The notes under the pieces were generated by a model. That model ran no database searches. It had not been told where the DNA came from and saw only the letters and a program-made list of their open reading frames with translations. Below, in pieces: positions 44,908 through 54,195 of a stretch of 64,000 nucleotides of DNA. Where the stretch lies: assembly GCF_003970695.1 (NCBI RefSeq), contig NZ_CP034570.1, positions 2,108,001 to 2,172,000 of the forward strand, written 5' to 3'. Every line of letters begins with the position of its first letter. Within the stretch, counting starts at the first letter, position 1. A program made the position numbers and the translations under genes. Source of the DNA: Maribacter sp. MJ134. Its GTDB lineage: Bacteria > Bacteroidota > Bacteroidia > Flavobacteriales > Flavobacteriaceae.

Positions 44908-47523
44908 TTAAAACTGTTGACCAATTATGAAGTGCGTTTGCCATCCGCTTGGACCTTGGCCAGCAGATTGAGGTCTAAGGTCTTCATCAAACCCGTATCC
45001 AAAATCTATTCCCAATAATCCAAATGCTGGCATAAATATGCGAACCCCCACACCGGCCGATCGTTTTAATTGAAACGGATTAAATTGCTGAAAATTGCTG
45101 AAAGAGTTACCACCTTCTAAAAATGCTAGTCCGTAAATGGATGCAGAAGGCTTTAAGGTTAACGGATACCTAAGTTCTAAAGAGAATTTATTGTACACAA
45201 TACCTCCTTCTTGTTGTCGGGAAATTGGGTCTACCGGTGTTAACGATTGATTGTCATATCCCCTTAGCTGTACAACATCACGCCCATCTAGGGTAAAGTT
45301 CCCAAGACCATCACCACCAACGAAGAAACGCTCAAAAGGCACATCTCCGATATCACTGTTATAATTACCTAAGAATCCAAACTCTGCATTGGTACGTAAG
45401 ACCAGTTTATCAACCAAGGTCGTATACCAATCTCCTTTGAACTTTATTTTGTAATATTCCAATAATCGAAAGCGTTCTTGGTCGGCATTTTCCAGTTCGG
45501 TAATTTCCGGAGATGTTTGTATGCCCTGCGTTCTTTGCTGGTTCACGATAGGTTGCAGCTCTGTACTCCTATCCGTCAAGGCCCTGAAGTCCTTATTGCT
45601 GAACAGGGAATACGGTGGTGTGAATTTAGCAGTAATTTCAAAGTTAGAACCTCCTCTTGGAAAAATACGCCCTCCTAAGGTGGCATTCCTAGAAATACCT
45701 AAAGTATAGGCCAGAGCGTTAGCCTTACCATTACCAAAATTAAACAGACCTATATTATAGTTCCTGAAATCGTATAATTGATAACTCAAGGAATGCGAAA
45801 TGGTGAAAAAATCATCCGGCCATTGTACTCGCTTTGCCAGCCCTGCCGTTACACCCGTAATAGAAAACTGCTGATTCTTGTCCACTTGGATTCCATCGCG
45901 ACCTCCAAAACTAGCAGCAAACTGCTGTGTACGCGATAAGCTTAGGTTAAAACGTACCGGTTTTTTACCTCCAAGCCAAGGTTCCGAGAAATTAAGACTG
46001 TAGACTCTAAAGGTTCTACTTGCCTGTAAACGCAAGGCAAAGGTTTGTCCATCCCCCATGGGCACCGGTTTATAAGCTTCTCCCTTAAATAAATTCTGTA
46101 TGGAAAAATTACTAAAAGAAAGGCCAAGGGTACCAATAAAACCACCACCGCCATAACCACCTTGCAATTCTATTTGGCTAGAGCCGGACTCTACCAAATT
46201 CCAAGATAAGTCAACCGTACCTTCATTAGGATTGGCATTCAAGACATCTGGTGTTATCTGTTCCGCGTCAAAGAAGCCTAACTGCCCTAATTCCCTTATA
46301 CTACGAATAATATCCGATTTATTATATTTTTGACCTGGTCTGGTTCTTAGCTCACGGAAAATAACATGGTCATTGGTCTTGTCGTTTCCATTTACTGTAA
46401 CATGGTCTAGAAAGGTCTCCTTACCCTCTATGATTCTAATTTCAAAATTAATGGTATCATTTGCCGCTGATACCTCAACCGGATTAATCGTAGAAAACAA
46501 ATATCCATTATTTTGATATAGACTAGTTACGTCGCTTGGATCAGGTTTAGAATTATCTGCAATACGCTCTCTTAAAAGAACGCCGTTATAAGTGGCCCCT
46601 TTTTTAATGCCCAGTACCTGCGACAGTTGGCGATCGGTATACACCGTGTTACCCACAAAATCGATATCACCAAAATAGTACTTATTACCCTCTTCTACCT
46701 TAATGTTCAGCTGGATGTTATTATCATCTACCTTTACCAAAGTGTCGGATATGACGCGCGCATCCCTAAATCCGTTTTCCGCATACTTATCTATAAGCAA
46801 GCCCAAGTCTTCCTCGTAATCTTTTTTGATGAATTTTGATTTCTTCCAGAACCGACCCAAGCGTTTTTTCTTGGTGTTTTTTAGAGCTTTACGAAGTTTT
46901 TTATCTGACAACTCTTCATTACCCTCGAAGACAATATCCTTTATCTTAACCTTGTCCCCTTTTTTTATATTCACCACCATGCTTCTGGCATTGGTCTCGG
47001 AAGTGTCTTTTTTTGTGGCAATAGTGACCTTGGTATTAAGATAACCCTGTTTTTTGTACTTGTTAGTAAGGTAATTTTTGGTGTTTGAAATAAGGCTTTC
47101 CGTAATCTTTTTTCCTTTCTTAAGATCGGTATCCTTAACTAGCTCTTCTACCTTCCTATTTTTGACTCCGTAAAAAGTAACGTCCGTTAGGGTGGGTCTT
47201 TCAACTATATGCAGTTCTAAAAAAATATCGTTCCCCTTGATGTCCGTAATGTAAACATCTATACCACTAAACAGTTCCAGACCCCATAACTTGTTGATTA
47301 CACCGCTTATTTGTTCCCCTGGAATGGTAATAGGCTGCCCCACACGAAGCCCTGTGTAGGTCTTTACCGTCTGTTCGTTATAACTTACCAGCCCGGTGAC
47401 CTCTAGCCCTCCTAAAATATATTTTTTACCATCTTCATAAGACAGGTCTTGTGAGAAGGTATTAATTGAAATAAAAATAAGAAGAGTGGTAATTAAGTGG
47501 TTCAAGGATATGAACCTGGTCAT
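44908..47523 (-). CDS. bamA: BamA, outer-membrane protein assembly factor
   Basis: A 871-aa Omp85 protein from the ATG at 47523 (MTRFISLNHLI, signal peptide ending NTFSQ); a longer frame from 47556 would overlap uppS. Several POTRA domains (roughly residues 25-440, e.g. VTGLVSYNEQTVKTYTGLR, IVFEGNEELSDKKLRKAL, IDFVGNTVYTDRQLSQVL) precede the barrel, with the conserved LRGYDNQ loop-6 motif and an aromatic-ending C-terminus (FIIGQQF). It is the central insertase for outer-membrane beta barrels. It sits 4 nt behind uppS and ahead of two skp genes. Confidence 0.95.
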   Translation of the reverse strand: MTRFISLNHLITTLLIFISINTFSQDLSYEDGKKYILGGLEVTGLVSYNEQTVKTYTGLRVGQPITIPGEQISGVINKLWGLELFSGIDVYITDIKGNDIFLELHIVERPTLTDVTFYGVKNRKVEELVKDTDLKKGKKITESLISNTKNYLTNKYKKQGYLNTKVTIATKKDTSETNARSMVVNIKKGDKVKIKDIVFEGNEELSDKKLRKALKNTKKKRLGRFWKKSKFIKKDYEEDLGLLIDKYAENGFRDARVISDTLVKVDDNNIQLNIKVEEGNKYYFGDIDFVGNTVYTDRQLSQVLGIKKGATYNGVLLRERIADNSKPDPSDVTSLYQNNGYLFSTINPVEVSAANDTINFEIRIIEGKETFLDHVTVNGNDKTNDHVIFRELRTRPGQKYNKSDIIRSIRELGQLGFFDAEQITPDVLNANPNEGTVDLSWNLVESGSSQIELQGGYGGGGFIGTLGLSFSNFSIQNLFKGEAYKPVPMGDGQTFALRLQASRTFRVYSLNFSEPWLGGKKPVRFNLSLSRTQQFAASFGGRDGIQVDKNQQFSITGVTAGLAKRVQWPDDFFTISHSLSYQLYDFRNYNIGLFNFGNGKANALAYTLGISRNATLGGRIFPRGGSNFEITAKFTPPYSLFSNKDFRALTDRSTELQPIVNQQRTQGIQTSPEITELENADQERFRLLEYYKIKFKGDWYTTLVDKLVLRTNAEFGFLGNYNSDIGDVPFERFFVGGDGLGNFTLDGRDVVQLRGYDNQSLTPVDPISRQQEGGIVYNKFSLELRYPLTLKPSASIYGLAFLEGGNSFSNFQQFNPFQLKRSAGVGVRIFMPAFGLLGIDFGYGFDEDLRPQSAGQGPSGWQTHFIIGQQF

Positions 47524-47527
47524 ATCT

Positions 47528-48268
47528 TTAAATGAGTTGTTCGCTAGTTTTTCCAAATCGTCGTTCTCTGTTCTGGTAATTCTTTATAGCCTTCACCAAA
47601 TGGTGCTCACTAAAATCGGGCCAAAATACGTCAATAAAATATAATTCTGCGTATGCTATCTGCCATAATAAAAAATTGCTGATCCGATGTTCTCCACTAG
47701 TACGGATAAGCAAGTCTACGTCTGGCAAATTATGCGTGTAAAGATGGTTATTTATAATGGTTTCATCAATATTTTCAGCTGAAATTATATTATTTTTAAC
47801 TTTGACCGCAATTGCCTTAACAGCGGATTGCAGCTCTTCTCGAGAGCCATAACTTAAGGCCAATGTCAGGGTCATCCCTGTATTATCCTTTGTTTTATCC
47901 ATCACCTCCAACAACTCTTTATAAGCTTTTTCCGGCAGTGCAGAAATGTTCCCGATGGTATTGAGACGAACGTTGTTTTTGTTAAAAGTTTTAAGTTCTT
48001 TTTTAAGTGAAGATACCAAGAGCCGCATTAAAGTCTGTATTTCTATCTTGGGTCTGTTCCAGTTCTCTGTAGAAAACGTGTATAAAGTAAGGTACTCAAT
48101 TCCTATCTTCACACAATTTTCAACGGTAGACCTTACGGTTTTTACGCCGTGCTCATGACCAAAAACGCGATGTTTACCTTGTTGCTTGGCCCATCTGCCA
48201 TTACCGTCCATTATTATGGCCAGATGTTTTGGTAAATTGTGATTGACTAATTCTTCTATTTTATCCAT
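47528..48268 (-). CDS. uppS: UppS, undecaprenyl/polyprenyl diphosphate synthase
   Basis: A 246-aa cis-prenyltransferase making undecaprenyl diphosphate for peptidoglycan and surface glycans. Motif I is HLAIIMDGNGRWAKQQGKHR with catalytic Asp21; LTLYTFSTENWNRP, TLTLALSYGSREEL, DLLIRTSGEHRISNFLLWQ (shown in part) and DVFWPDF follow, as in the family. Length is normal. It lies between the porG-like gene (8 nt) and bamA (4 nt), an arrangement found in other Bacteroidota. Confidence 0.96.
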   Translation of the reverse strand: MDKIEELVNHNLPKHLAIIMDGNGRWAKQQGKHRVFGHEHGVKTVRSTVENCVKIGIEYLTLYTFSTENWNRPKIEIQTLMRLLVSSLKKELKTFNKNNVRLNTIGNISALPEKAYKELLEVMDKTKDNTGMTLTLALSYGSREELQSAVKAIAVKVKNNIISAENIDETIINNHLYTHNLPDVDLLIRTSGEHRISNFLLWQIAYAELYFIDVFWPDFSEHHLVKAIKNYQNRERRFGKTSEQLI

Positions 48269-48276
48269 TTACTTTG

Positions 48277-48963
48277 CTACTCAAAACAATCGGTACAAAG
48301 CTTTCTCCCAAAAGTATAGGTTAAGGTAACCCCGGAGAACACATACCAATCATCACTAAAAATATTCCCAAAACGGAACTGTTCAAAATTGGAGCCTGCA
48401 GGATTACTGGCATCTAAATTATCCGTAAACGTATATCGGGCACCAATTTCTGCCCCAAAAATAAGAAACTGATTGATACGATACTTAAAACCGGCCGTCA
48501 TTGGTATCGCAAACGAACCATCTCTCTGCGAAGTTTCCTGTAACACCGTACCATTAAAATATTCAAAATCATACCTAAAATAGGTTACCCCTGTATAAAG
48601 ATACGGTGTAAATGCCGGGCCCAATTTATGCAGGTTGTACTCCACAAAGTTAAATTCTAGACCTAAAGAACCTTCGAGTATGGAGTTATCCACCACATAA
48701 CCTCTTTGTTGTCTTGCAGAAGAGCTAGATTTGGTATCGTCCGCAGTGAACTTACCGTACATAACACTACCCCTCCACGCATACCTCTTGCTTTTGTTCC
48801 ACTTAAAAATACCTCCAAACGCAATATCCGATGGCAAAATGTAATTGGTACGCCCTACATCACTAATTGTATTAGCGCCACCGGCAAAGAGCCCCACCTC
48901 ATAAGTTTGACCCTTCAAACTCAGGGAGCTAAAAAAAAGCACTAATAAACCAATTCGCCACAT
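48277..48963 (-). CDS. porG: DUF6089/PorG-like outer-membrane beta-barrel protein
   Basis: A 228-aa protein with a signal peptide (ends LSLKGQ) and the pattern of an eight-stranded beta-barrel: YEVGLFAGGANTISDVGRTNY, KRYAWRGSVMYGKFTADD, GLEFNFVEYNLHK, TPYLYTGVTYFRYDF, VTLTYTFGRK. The end CTDCFE carries two Cys. The position before uppS, bamA and two skp genes matches PorG of Porphyromonas gingivalis (PG0189), a type IX secretion component, as I recall. Homology to PorG is probable; secretion-system activity here is inference. Confidence 0.68.
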   Translation of the reverse strand: MWRIGLLVLFFSSLSLKGQTYEVGLFAGGANTISDVGRTNYILPSDIAFGGIFKWNKSKRYAWRGSVMYGKFTADDTKSSSSARQQRGYVVDNSILEGSLGLEFNFVEYNLHKLGPAFTPYLYTGVTYFRYDFEYFNGTVLQETSQRDGSFAIPMTAGFKYRINQFLIFGAEIGARYTFTDNLDASNPAGSNFEQFRFGNIFSDDWYVFSGVTLTYTFGRKLCTDCFE

Positions 48964-49078
48964 ACGTTACTATTTTCAATAAATAGGTCCATCTTCATCG
49001 TTTACAAAGGTGTGCAACCCTACTTATGTTCTCACAAGATAAACAGCTTTTGAAGGTATTTATTGTTTCATTTGAGGT

Positions 49079-49960
49079 TCAATTTCTTTTGTCCTCACCC
49101 CACAAAAGCTTATTTCTGAGGGTTTTTAGAAAGCTCTCCGAAGTATATTCAATCATCTTAATTGAAAAAGGGGCCTTCTTAATAGTAATTTCTTGACCAT
49201 TTTCAAGGGAAGCTATTCTAGAATCTAAAGAAACCAGATGATTCTCTTCCCTACCCGAAACTTTAAGCCGAATACTCGTCTCGTCTGAAATTACCAATGG
49301 CCTCGCATTAAGATTGTGAGGCGCAATAGGAGTTAACACCAATGACTTGGCCGTGGGTACGATTACCGGGCCTCCGCAGCTCAAAGAATACCCAGTTGAC
49401 CCTGTGGGCGTGGCAATAATAAGACCGTCTGCCCAATAAGAGGTAAGGTATTCGTCATTTAAATAGGTTTCTACTGTAATCATGGAAGTGGTATCCTTTC
49501 TACTTACCGTAATCTCGTTGAGTGCAAAATTAAGGTCACCAAATTCTGCATCTAGATGCTTTGTATTTAATTGAACAAGGCTTCTTTCTACTATGGTATA
49601 GGCACCGGCAACAAATTCACGAACCACTTTCCTTACATCTTCTTTTTTAAAGGTGGATAAAAACCCCAACCGACCTGTGTTTACTCCCACAATGGGAATT
49701 CCCATGTCCTTTACAAAAGTGGTGGCCCTTAGAATGGTACCATCTCCGCCAAAACTTACGAACATATCAAAGGAACCGTCAAGGCCAGCAGATTCGGTAA
49801 ATGTTGGAAAATTGAGGGTATTCCCCTTTAATAGGTAGTGATTGTAAAATTCCTTTTCTATAACGACTTCCGCACTTTCTTTTTGCAGTTCGTCTAAAAG
49901 TTCCAGTAAAAAATCAATGACTTGCTCATGATATGTTTGACCGTAAATGGCAACTTTCAT
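49079..49960 (-). CDS. nadK: NAD kinase
   Basis: A 293-aa cytoplasmic enzyme phosphorylating NAD+ to NADP+. The catalytic GGDG motif is at residues 71-74 (VSFGGDGTILRA), with VNTGRLGFL, ALNEITVSRK and IIATPTGSTGYSLSCGGPV all present, and C-terminal LTPIAPHNLNARPLVIS. It directly follows the CBS-domain gene (1 nt gap) and precedes the porG-like gene after about 115 bp. Start and length fit the family. Confidence 0.96.
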   Translation of the reverse strand: MKVAIYGQTYHEQVIDFLLELLDELQKESAEVVIEKEFYNHYLLKGNTLNFPTFTESAGLDGSFDMFVSFGGDGTILRATTFVKDMGIPIVGVNTGRLGFLSTFKKEDVRKVVREFVAGAYTIVERSLVQLNTKHLDAEFGDLNFALNEITVSRKDTTSMITVETYLNDEYLTSYWADGLIIATPTGSTGYSLSCGGPVIVPTAKSLVLTPIAPHNLNARPLVISDETSIRLKVSGREENHLVSLDSRIASLENGQEITIKKAPFSIKMIEYTSESFLKTLRNKLLWGEDKRN

Positions 49961-49961
49961 G

Positions 49962-50618
49962 CTAAACGTTTAAAAATTTATCCAAATAATCTGAACGCTG
50001 TTTCAAATCTTCCAAAAATTGGTCGTCACTATTACCGAAGATAATATTGTAGTTGTAGCGTCTAAAAGTTTGCACTACGTCATTAAAATTAGTGGTACTT
50101 ATCTTAATGGTTATTTGAACGACATCATTCTGTATATCGGTTATTAAACCACCAATAAACTTGGCATTATTACTTTCAACGATCTGAGCTATTTCACTAA
50201 ATGAATAGTCTTTCAGTCCTTTGGCCACGACCAGGATATTCCCTGGGTCCGTAAAAAAAGGAGTGTCGATAAAAACGGAAACAATATCCGTTAAATCGTA
50301 ATATCCTATTATCTCTTCGTTCTCGTCTAAAATTGGTAGCAAGTTTGCTTCATTTCTTGCAAAGGCTTCTAGTACGTCTAGCCAATTGGTATTCTTCCTA
50401 ACAAAGAAGGTCTCCAAATCGTATCGGTACGATTCGATTTTTGCAGCCGCATCGATAATCTCTACATCATTTTCCGAAAATACACCCAAGAATCGATTTT
50501 TCTCCGTAATGGCGATGTGCGAATACGTGTTCTCCTTGAAAAAATCCAAAACTTTTCCAAAGGAATCTCCAATCTTGAATTCAGGTATATTCTTTATTAT
50601 GTGGCTTTGAATCTGCAT
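49962..50618 (-). CDS. CBS-domain protein
   Basis: A 218-aa protein with two CBS repeats in its first 130 residues (KVLDFFKENTYSHIAITEKNRFLG, VFSENDVEIID; LDVLEAFARNEANLLPILDENEE) that could bind an adenine nucleotide. A further C-terminal part (about 130-218: ILVVAKGLKDYSFSEIAQIV, VQITIKISTTNF) looks like an ACT-type regulatory domain. It is one nucleotide from nadK, so an NAD(P)/nucleotide-linked regulatory role is plausible but unproven. It is divergent from pdxJ. Confidence 0.8.
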   Translation of the reverse strand: MQIQSHIIKNIPEFKIGDSFGKVLDFFKENTYSHIAITEKNRFLGVFSENDVEIIDAAAKIESYRYDLETFFVRKNTNWLDVLEAFARNEANLLPILDENEEIIGYYDLTDIVSVFIDTPFFTDPGNILVVAKGLKDYSFSEIAQIVESNNAKFIGGLITDIQNDVVQITIKISTTNFNDVVQTFRRYNYNIIFGNSDDQFLEDLKQRSDYLDKFLNV

Positions 50619-50675
50619 GAGTTAAATTATAACGCAAAATAGTAATTATTAATATCAAAAGGCATGCCTAATTCG

Positions 50676-50683
50676 TATTTTTG
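50676..50683 (+). promoter_or_regulatory. Candidate -7 box (TATTTTTG) of pdxJ
   Basis: A perfect TAnnTTTG 27 nt before the pdxJ ATG at 50711, in the 92-bp gap shared with the CBS gene. No good -33 element. Confidence 0.4.
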
Positions 50684-50710
50684 GAACGTTTTTGAAACTA
50701 AAATGACCCG

Positions 50711-51424
50711 ATGACAAAGCTCAGTGTAAACATAAATAAAATTGCAACTCTCCGTAATGCCCGTGGCGGCAATGTACCTGACCTTCTAAAAGTCGCAGCG
50801 GATATAGAACGATTTGGCGCTCAAGGAATTACTATTCATCCACGACCGGACGAACGTCATATTCGATATCAAGATGCTAGAGACCTTAAAAATATAGTCA
50901 CCACGGAGTACAATATTGAAGGTAATCCTAATCCAAAGTTTATTGACCTGGTCTTGGAAGTAAAACCAACACAGGTAACCTTAGTACCGGATGCCGTAGA
51001 CGCAATAACATCAAACGCCGGGTGGGATACCGTTAAGAACGAAAGCTTTTTAAAAGATGTTATCGGCACCTTTAAAAAAGCAGGGATTAGATCCTCTATT
51101 TTCGTAGACCCGGATAGCGCAATGGTAAAAGGTGCTCAAAATGTTGGGGCGGACCGCATTGAACTCTACACCGAGAGCTATGCCTCGCAATTCACCTCGG
51201 ATAAAGAGAAAGCCATACAACCTTTTGTGGAAGCGGCGCTAACCGCCAACGAAATCGGTATCGGTATAAATGCCGGTCATGACCTTAGTCTAGAAAACAT
51301 CCTATACTTTAAAACACATATACCTAATCTTTTAGAGGTTTCCATAGGGCATGCCTTAATATGTGAAGCAATTTACTTGGGCTTGGACAATGTGGTAAAT
51401 ATGTATCTGAACAAATTGAAATGA
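50711..51424 (+). CDS. pdxJ: PdxJ, pyridoxine 5'-phosphate synthase
   Basis: A 237-aa TIM-barrel enzyme joining 3-amino-2-oxopropyl phosphate and 1-deoxyxylulose 5-phosphate to make PNP for PLP. Motifs: VNINKIATLRNARGGNVPDL, GAQGITIHPRPDERHI, QVTLVPDAVDAITSNAGWD, RIELYTESYA, GINAGHDLSLEN, EVSIGHALICEA. An earlier ATG at 50703 hits a stop at once, so 50711 is the start. It overlaps the next hydrolase gene by 4 nt (ATGA). PLP made here also serves GcvP. Confidence 0.96.
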   Translation: MTKLSVNINKIATLRNARGGNVPDLLKVAADIERFGAQGITIHPRPDERHIRYQDARDLKNIVTTEYNIEGNPNPKFIDLVLEVKPTQVTLVPDAVDAITSNAGWDTVKNESFLKDVIGTFKKAGIRSSIFVDPDSAMVKGAQNVGADRIELYTESYASQFTSDKEKAIQPFVEAALTANEIGIGINAGHDLSLENILYFKTHIPNLLEVSIGHALICEAIYLGLDNVVNMYLNKLK

Positions 51425-52194
51425 GAGAAATACTACATTCAAAAATATTAGGTTCCGGAAAACCATTGTGCATTCTTCATGGCTTTCTGGGAATGTCCGA
51501 TAACTGGAAGACCTTGGGAATGGCCTATGCGGACAGTGGTATGGAAGTGCATCTCATAGACCAACGCAATCATGGCAAGAGCTTTCATTCCGAAGATTTT
51601 AATTATGATTTTTTAGCCAAAGACCTGAACGATTATCTAGAGTCCAAAAATATGGGGCGTACGCTATTAATAGGACATTCTATGGGCGGCAAAACGGCAA
51701 TGCAATTCGCCTGTGATTATCCTGGTAAAACGGAAAAGCTATTGGTTGCGGATATTGCCCCAAAATTTTACCCTCCCCACCATCACGAAATAATAGATGG
51801 CCTTAATAAAATTGATTTATCTGTACTCACTTCGCGAAAGGAAGCAGATGATGAACTTCAGAAGCACATATCTAATTTTGGAATACGGCAATTTCTCTTA
51901 AAAAACTTGTATTGGAACAGTGAAAAAAAACTGTCTTTCAGGTTTAACCTGCCCGTTCTAAGCCATAAGATGGAAGAAGTTGGGGAGAACATCAATAGCA
52001 CGGATAGCTACGCCGGGCCTACATTATTTCTAAAAGGAAGTAAATCCGAATATGTAACCGATAGTGACCTGTCTCGAATAAAAACGCATTTTCCTTTGGC
52101 TCAAATGGAAACGATAGCCAATGCCGGACACTGGCTACATGCAGAAAACCCAAAGGAATTCTTGTCTAAATCGCTACATTTCTTGGCATCCTAA
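51421..52194 (+). CDS. Alpha/beta hydrolase (YbfF-like)
   Basis: A 257-aa hydrolase of the YbfF esterase type: CILHGFLGMSDNWKTLG (oxyanion loop), HLIDQRNHGKSFHSEDF, the nucleophile elbow GHSMGGKTAM, and the C-terminal His in NAGHWLHAENP. The acid is likely in TLFLKGSKSEYVTDSDL. It is translationally coupled to pdxJ, a pairing that is common in flavobacteria as I recall, but the substrate is not known. Cytoplasmic. Confidence 0.9.
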   Translation: MREILHSKILGSGKPLCILHGFLGMSDNWKTLGMAYADSGMEVHLIDQRNHGKSFHSEDFNYDFLAKDLNDYLESKNMGRTLLIGHSMGGKTAMQFACDYPGKTEKLLVADIAPKFYPPHHHEIIDGLNKIDLSVLTSRKEADDELQKHISNFGIRQFLLKNLYWNSEKKLSFRFNLPVLSHKMEEVGENINSTDSYAGPTLFLKGSKSEYVTDSDLSRIKTHFPLAQMETIANAGHWLHAENPKEFLSKSLHFLAS

Positions 52195-52334
52195 TAGGCT
52201 TTTGCTTAAATGCTAACTTGGCTTTGTAATTGTCAAAGGACAAAGACAAACAAAAATTGATTACATTTAAAAGGAGCTCTGCTGTACCCGCTATAGCTCA
52301 TTAATTCTAAAACAACCTATAAACACAAAAACTA

Positions 52335-52679
52335 ATGAAACTTATATTGCGAATTTTATTAAGTGCTTTAGCAGTAATCCTTTTGGCAAATATTCTACCC
52401 AATGTATCGGTAGACTCCTATGTTACCGCTATTATTGTTGCGATAATACTGAGTTTGTTGAATTTCTTGGTAAAGCCCATTTTAGTTATTCTGACCCTAC
52501 CGGTAACGATAGTCACGTTCGGACTTTTTCTGTTGATCATCAATGCCATTATCATTCTTTTGGCCGATGCCCTAGTAGCAGGTTTTAGTGTGGGGAATAT
52601 TTGGTGGGCCCTCCTTTTCAGCCTTCTGCTCTCCTTTCTACAATCCATATTGTATTCGCTCCTCAAGGAGGACAAGTAA
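52335..52679 (+). CDS. Phage-holin-family IV-like small membrane protein
   Basis: A 114-aa protein with four hydrophobic helices (about 3-20, 28-50, 52-72, 86-107) and the phrases LLNFLVKPILVILTLPVTIV, TFGLFLLIINAIIILLAD and WWALLFSLLLSFLQSIL typical of PF04020 (mycobacterial four-TMS holin superfamily IV). Chromosomal members are widespread and not linked to phages. Role unknown; it stands alone between the hydrolase and tig. Confidence 0.85.
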   Translation: MKLILRILLSALAVILLANILPNVSVDSYVTAIIVAIILSLLNFLVKPILVILTLPVTIVTFGLFLLIINAIIILLADALVAGFSVGNIWWALLFSLLLSFLQSILYSLLKEDK

Positions 52680-52717
52680 AGATGGACTTAGCTTTTGAAA
52701 TTCAACCCCTTAAAAAC

Positions 52718-52748
52718 TTGGCGAACAGTCTAAATTATAGTAATTTTG
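52718..52748 (+). promoter_or_regulatory. Promoter of tig
   Basis: TTG (52718-52720) and a perfect TAATTTTG (52741-52748) are 20 nt apart, the best match in the window to the Bacteroidota promoter; tig starts at 52785. Confidence 0.6.
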
Positions 52749-52784
52749 CATCCCATTTTATATAAGGACATAAGAAAATAAGGA

Positions 52785-54107
52785 ATGAATATTACAAAAG
52801 AACAGATAGACGATTTAAACGCTGTTGTTAAAGTTGCTATTACAAAGGAAGACTATCAAGATAAAGTAGATACCATCCTTAAAGATTATAAAAAACAGGC
52901 TAATATTCCTGGCTTTAGAAAAGGACAGGTTCCTATGGGCCTAATTAAAAAGCAGTACGGTAAAGCTGTTTTAGTTGACGAAGTGAACAAATTGCTTCAA
53001 GACAATTTGAACAAATACCTTACAGAAGAAAAGCTAGATGTTCTTGGTAATCCGTTACCAAAGCAACAAGACAGCTTTGACTGGGACCAAGAAGAACTTG
53101 ACTTTGAATTTGAACTAGGTTTAGCACCGAATTTTGAAGTTCCCCTAAAGACTAAAAAAGCCATAACGCACTACAAAATAGTTGCTGACAAAAAAATGGT
53201 GACGGAGCAAGTGGAACGCATTCAGAAACAATACGGAAAATTGGTTAGCAAGGAGGTCGTCGGTAAAACCGATGAAGTATCGGGCAAGTTCTTTAATGAA
53301 GCAGAAGAAATAGACAACCAAACGCTTTTAGAGTTAGATAAACTAAAAAGTAAAAAAGCCATAGAAAGTCTAGTTGGCAAAAAAGTCGGAGATACGGTCA
53401 CCTTAAAGACCAAAGGCTTGGTCAAGGAGGAATATTTACTGGGAAGTATCCTAGGTATTTCTAAAGAAAAAGCAGAAAAATTGAATATCGAAGTTTCTTT
53501 TACGATTACGGAGATAAACGAAAGAGAGCCAGCAGAATTAAATCAAGAACTTTTTGACAAGCTCTTTGGAAAGGATGCCGTAAAATCTGAGAAAGAGCTT
53601 AGAGAACGTATTATTGAAGATTCCGAAAAACAATTTGAGCAGCAAGCGGATCAAAAATTGCTTAACGATGTAACCGAATATTTTATTGAAAATACAAAGT
53701 TTGATCTACCGGCAGGATTTTTGACCAAATGGATACAGGTGACCGGTGAAAAGGAGTTATCCGAAGAGGAGGCTGCGGAAGAATACCAAAAATCTGAAAA
53801 AGGACTTCGTTATCAACTCATTGAAGGTAAGGTCATCAACGACAACAATCTTCAAGTTCAGTTTGACGAACTTAAGGAGTTTGCCAAAGGATTTATAAAA
53901 TCCCAAATGGCACAGTTTGGCCAGCTTGATCCCCAAGAAGAAGAACTGGACAATATAGCAGCTAGAGTTTTAGGCAACCAGGACGAGGTAAAACGTTTAT
54001 CTGAACAATTGATGAGCCAAAAACTTCTTAGTCTTTATAAGGAAAAGGCGAACCTAAAGACCAAGGAAGTTACGTATGAAAACTTCATCAAAGAAGTTAA
54101 TGGATAG
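52785..54107 (+). CDS. tig: Trigger factor
   Basis: A 440-aa ribosome-bound chaperone. The N-terminal ribosome-binding loop reads IPGFRKGQVPMGLIKKQYG; the middle would hold the FKBP-type PPIase domain (about 145-240), which here has only weak similarity as in other Bacteroidota; the C-terminal helical arms begin with EINEREPAELNQELFDKLFG. It lies before clpP-clpX, the common order for proteostasis genes. A strong terminator follows. Confidence 0.95.
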   Translation: MNITKEQIDDLNAVVKVAITKEDYQDKVDTILKDYKKQANIPGFRKGQVPMGLIKKQYGKAVLVDEVNKLLQDNLNKYLTEEKLDVLGNPLPKQQDSFDWDQEELDFEFELGLAPNFEVPLKTKKAITHYKIVADKKMVTEQVERIQKQYGKLVSKEVVGKTDEVSGKFFNEAEEIDNQTLLELDKLKSKKAIESLVGKKVGDTVTLKTKGLVKEEYLLGSILGISKEKAEKLNIEVSFTITEINEREPAELNQELFDKLFGKDAVKSEKELRERIIEDSEKQFEQQADQKLLNDVTEYFIENTKFDLPAGFLTKWIQVTGEKELSEEEAAEEYQKSEKGLRYQLIEGKVINDNNLQVQFDELKEFAKGFIKSQMAQFGQLDPQEEELDNIAARVLGNQDEVKRLSEQLMSQKLLSLYKEKANLKTKEVTYENFIKEVNG

Positions 54108-54136
54108 TATCCAAACAATAAATTAAGTATCTTTAC

Positions 54137-54171
54137 GGTGCCGGGAAAACACTTTTTCGGCACCTTTTTTT
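54137..54171 (+). terminator. Rho-independent terminator of tig
   Basis: GGTGCCG and CGGCACC form a 7-bp GC-rich stem with extra GAAAA/TTTTTC pairing inside, followed by seven T. It starts 30 nt after the tig stop and separates tig from clpP. Confidence 0.85.
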
Positions 54172-54195
54172 ACCACTAAAATCGATTAACTATTT

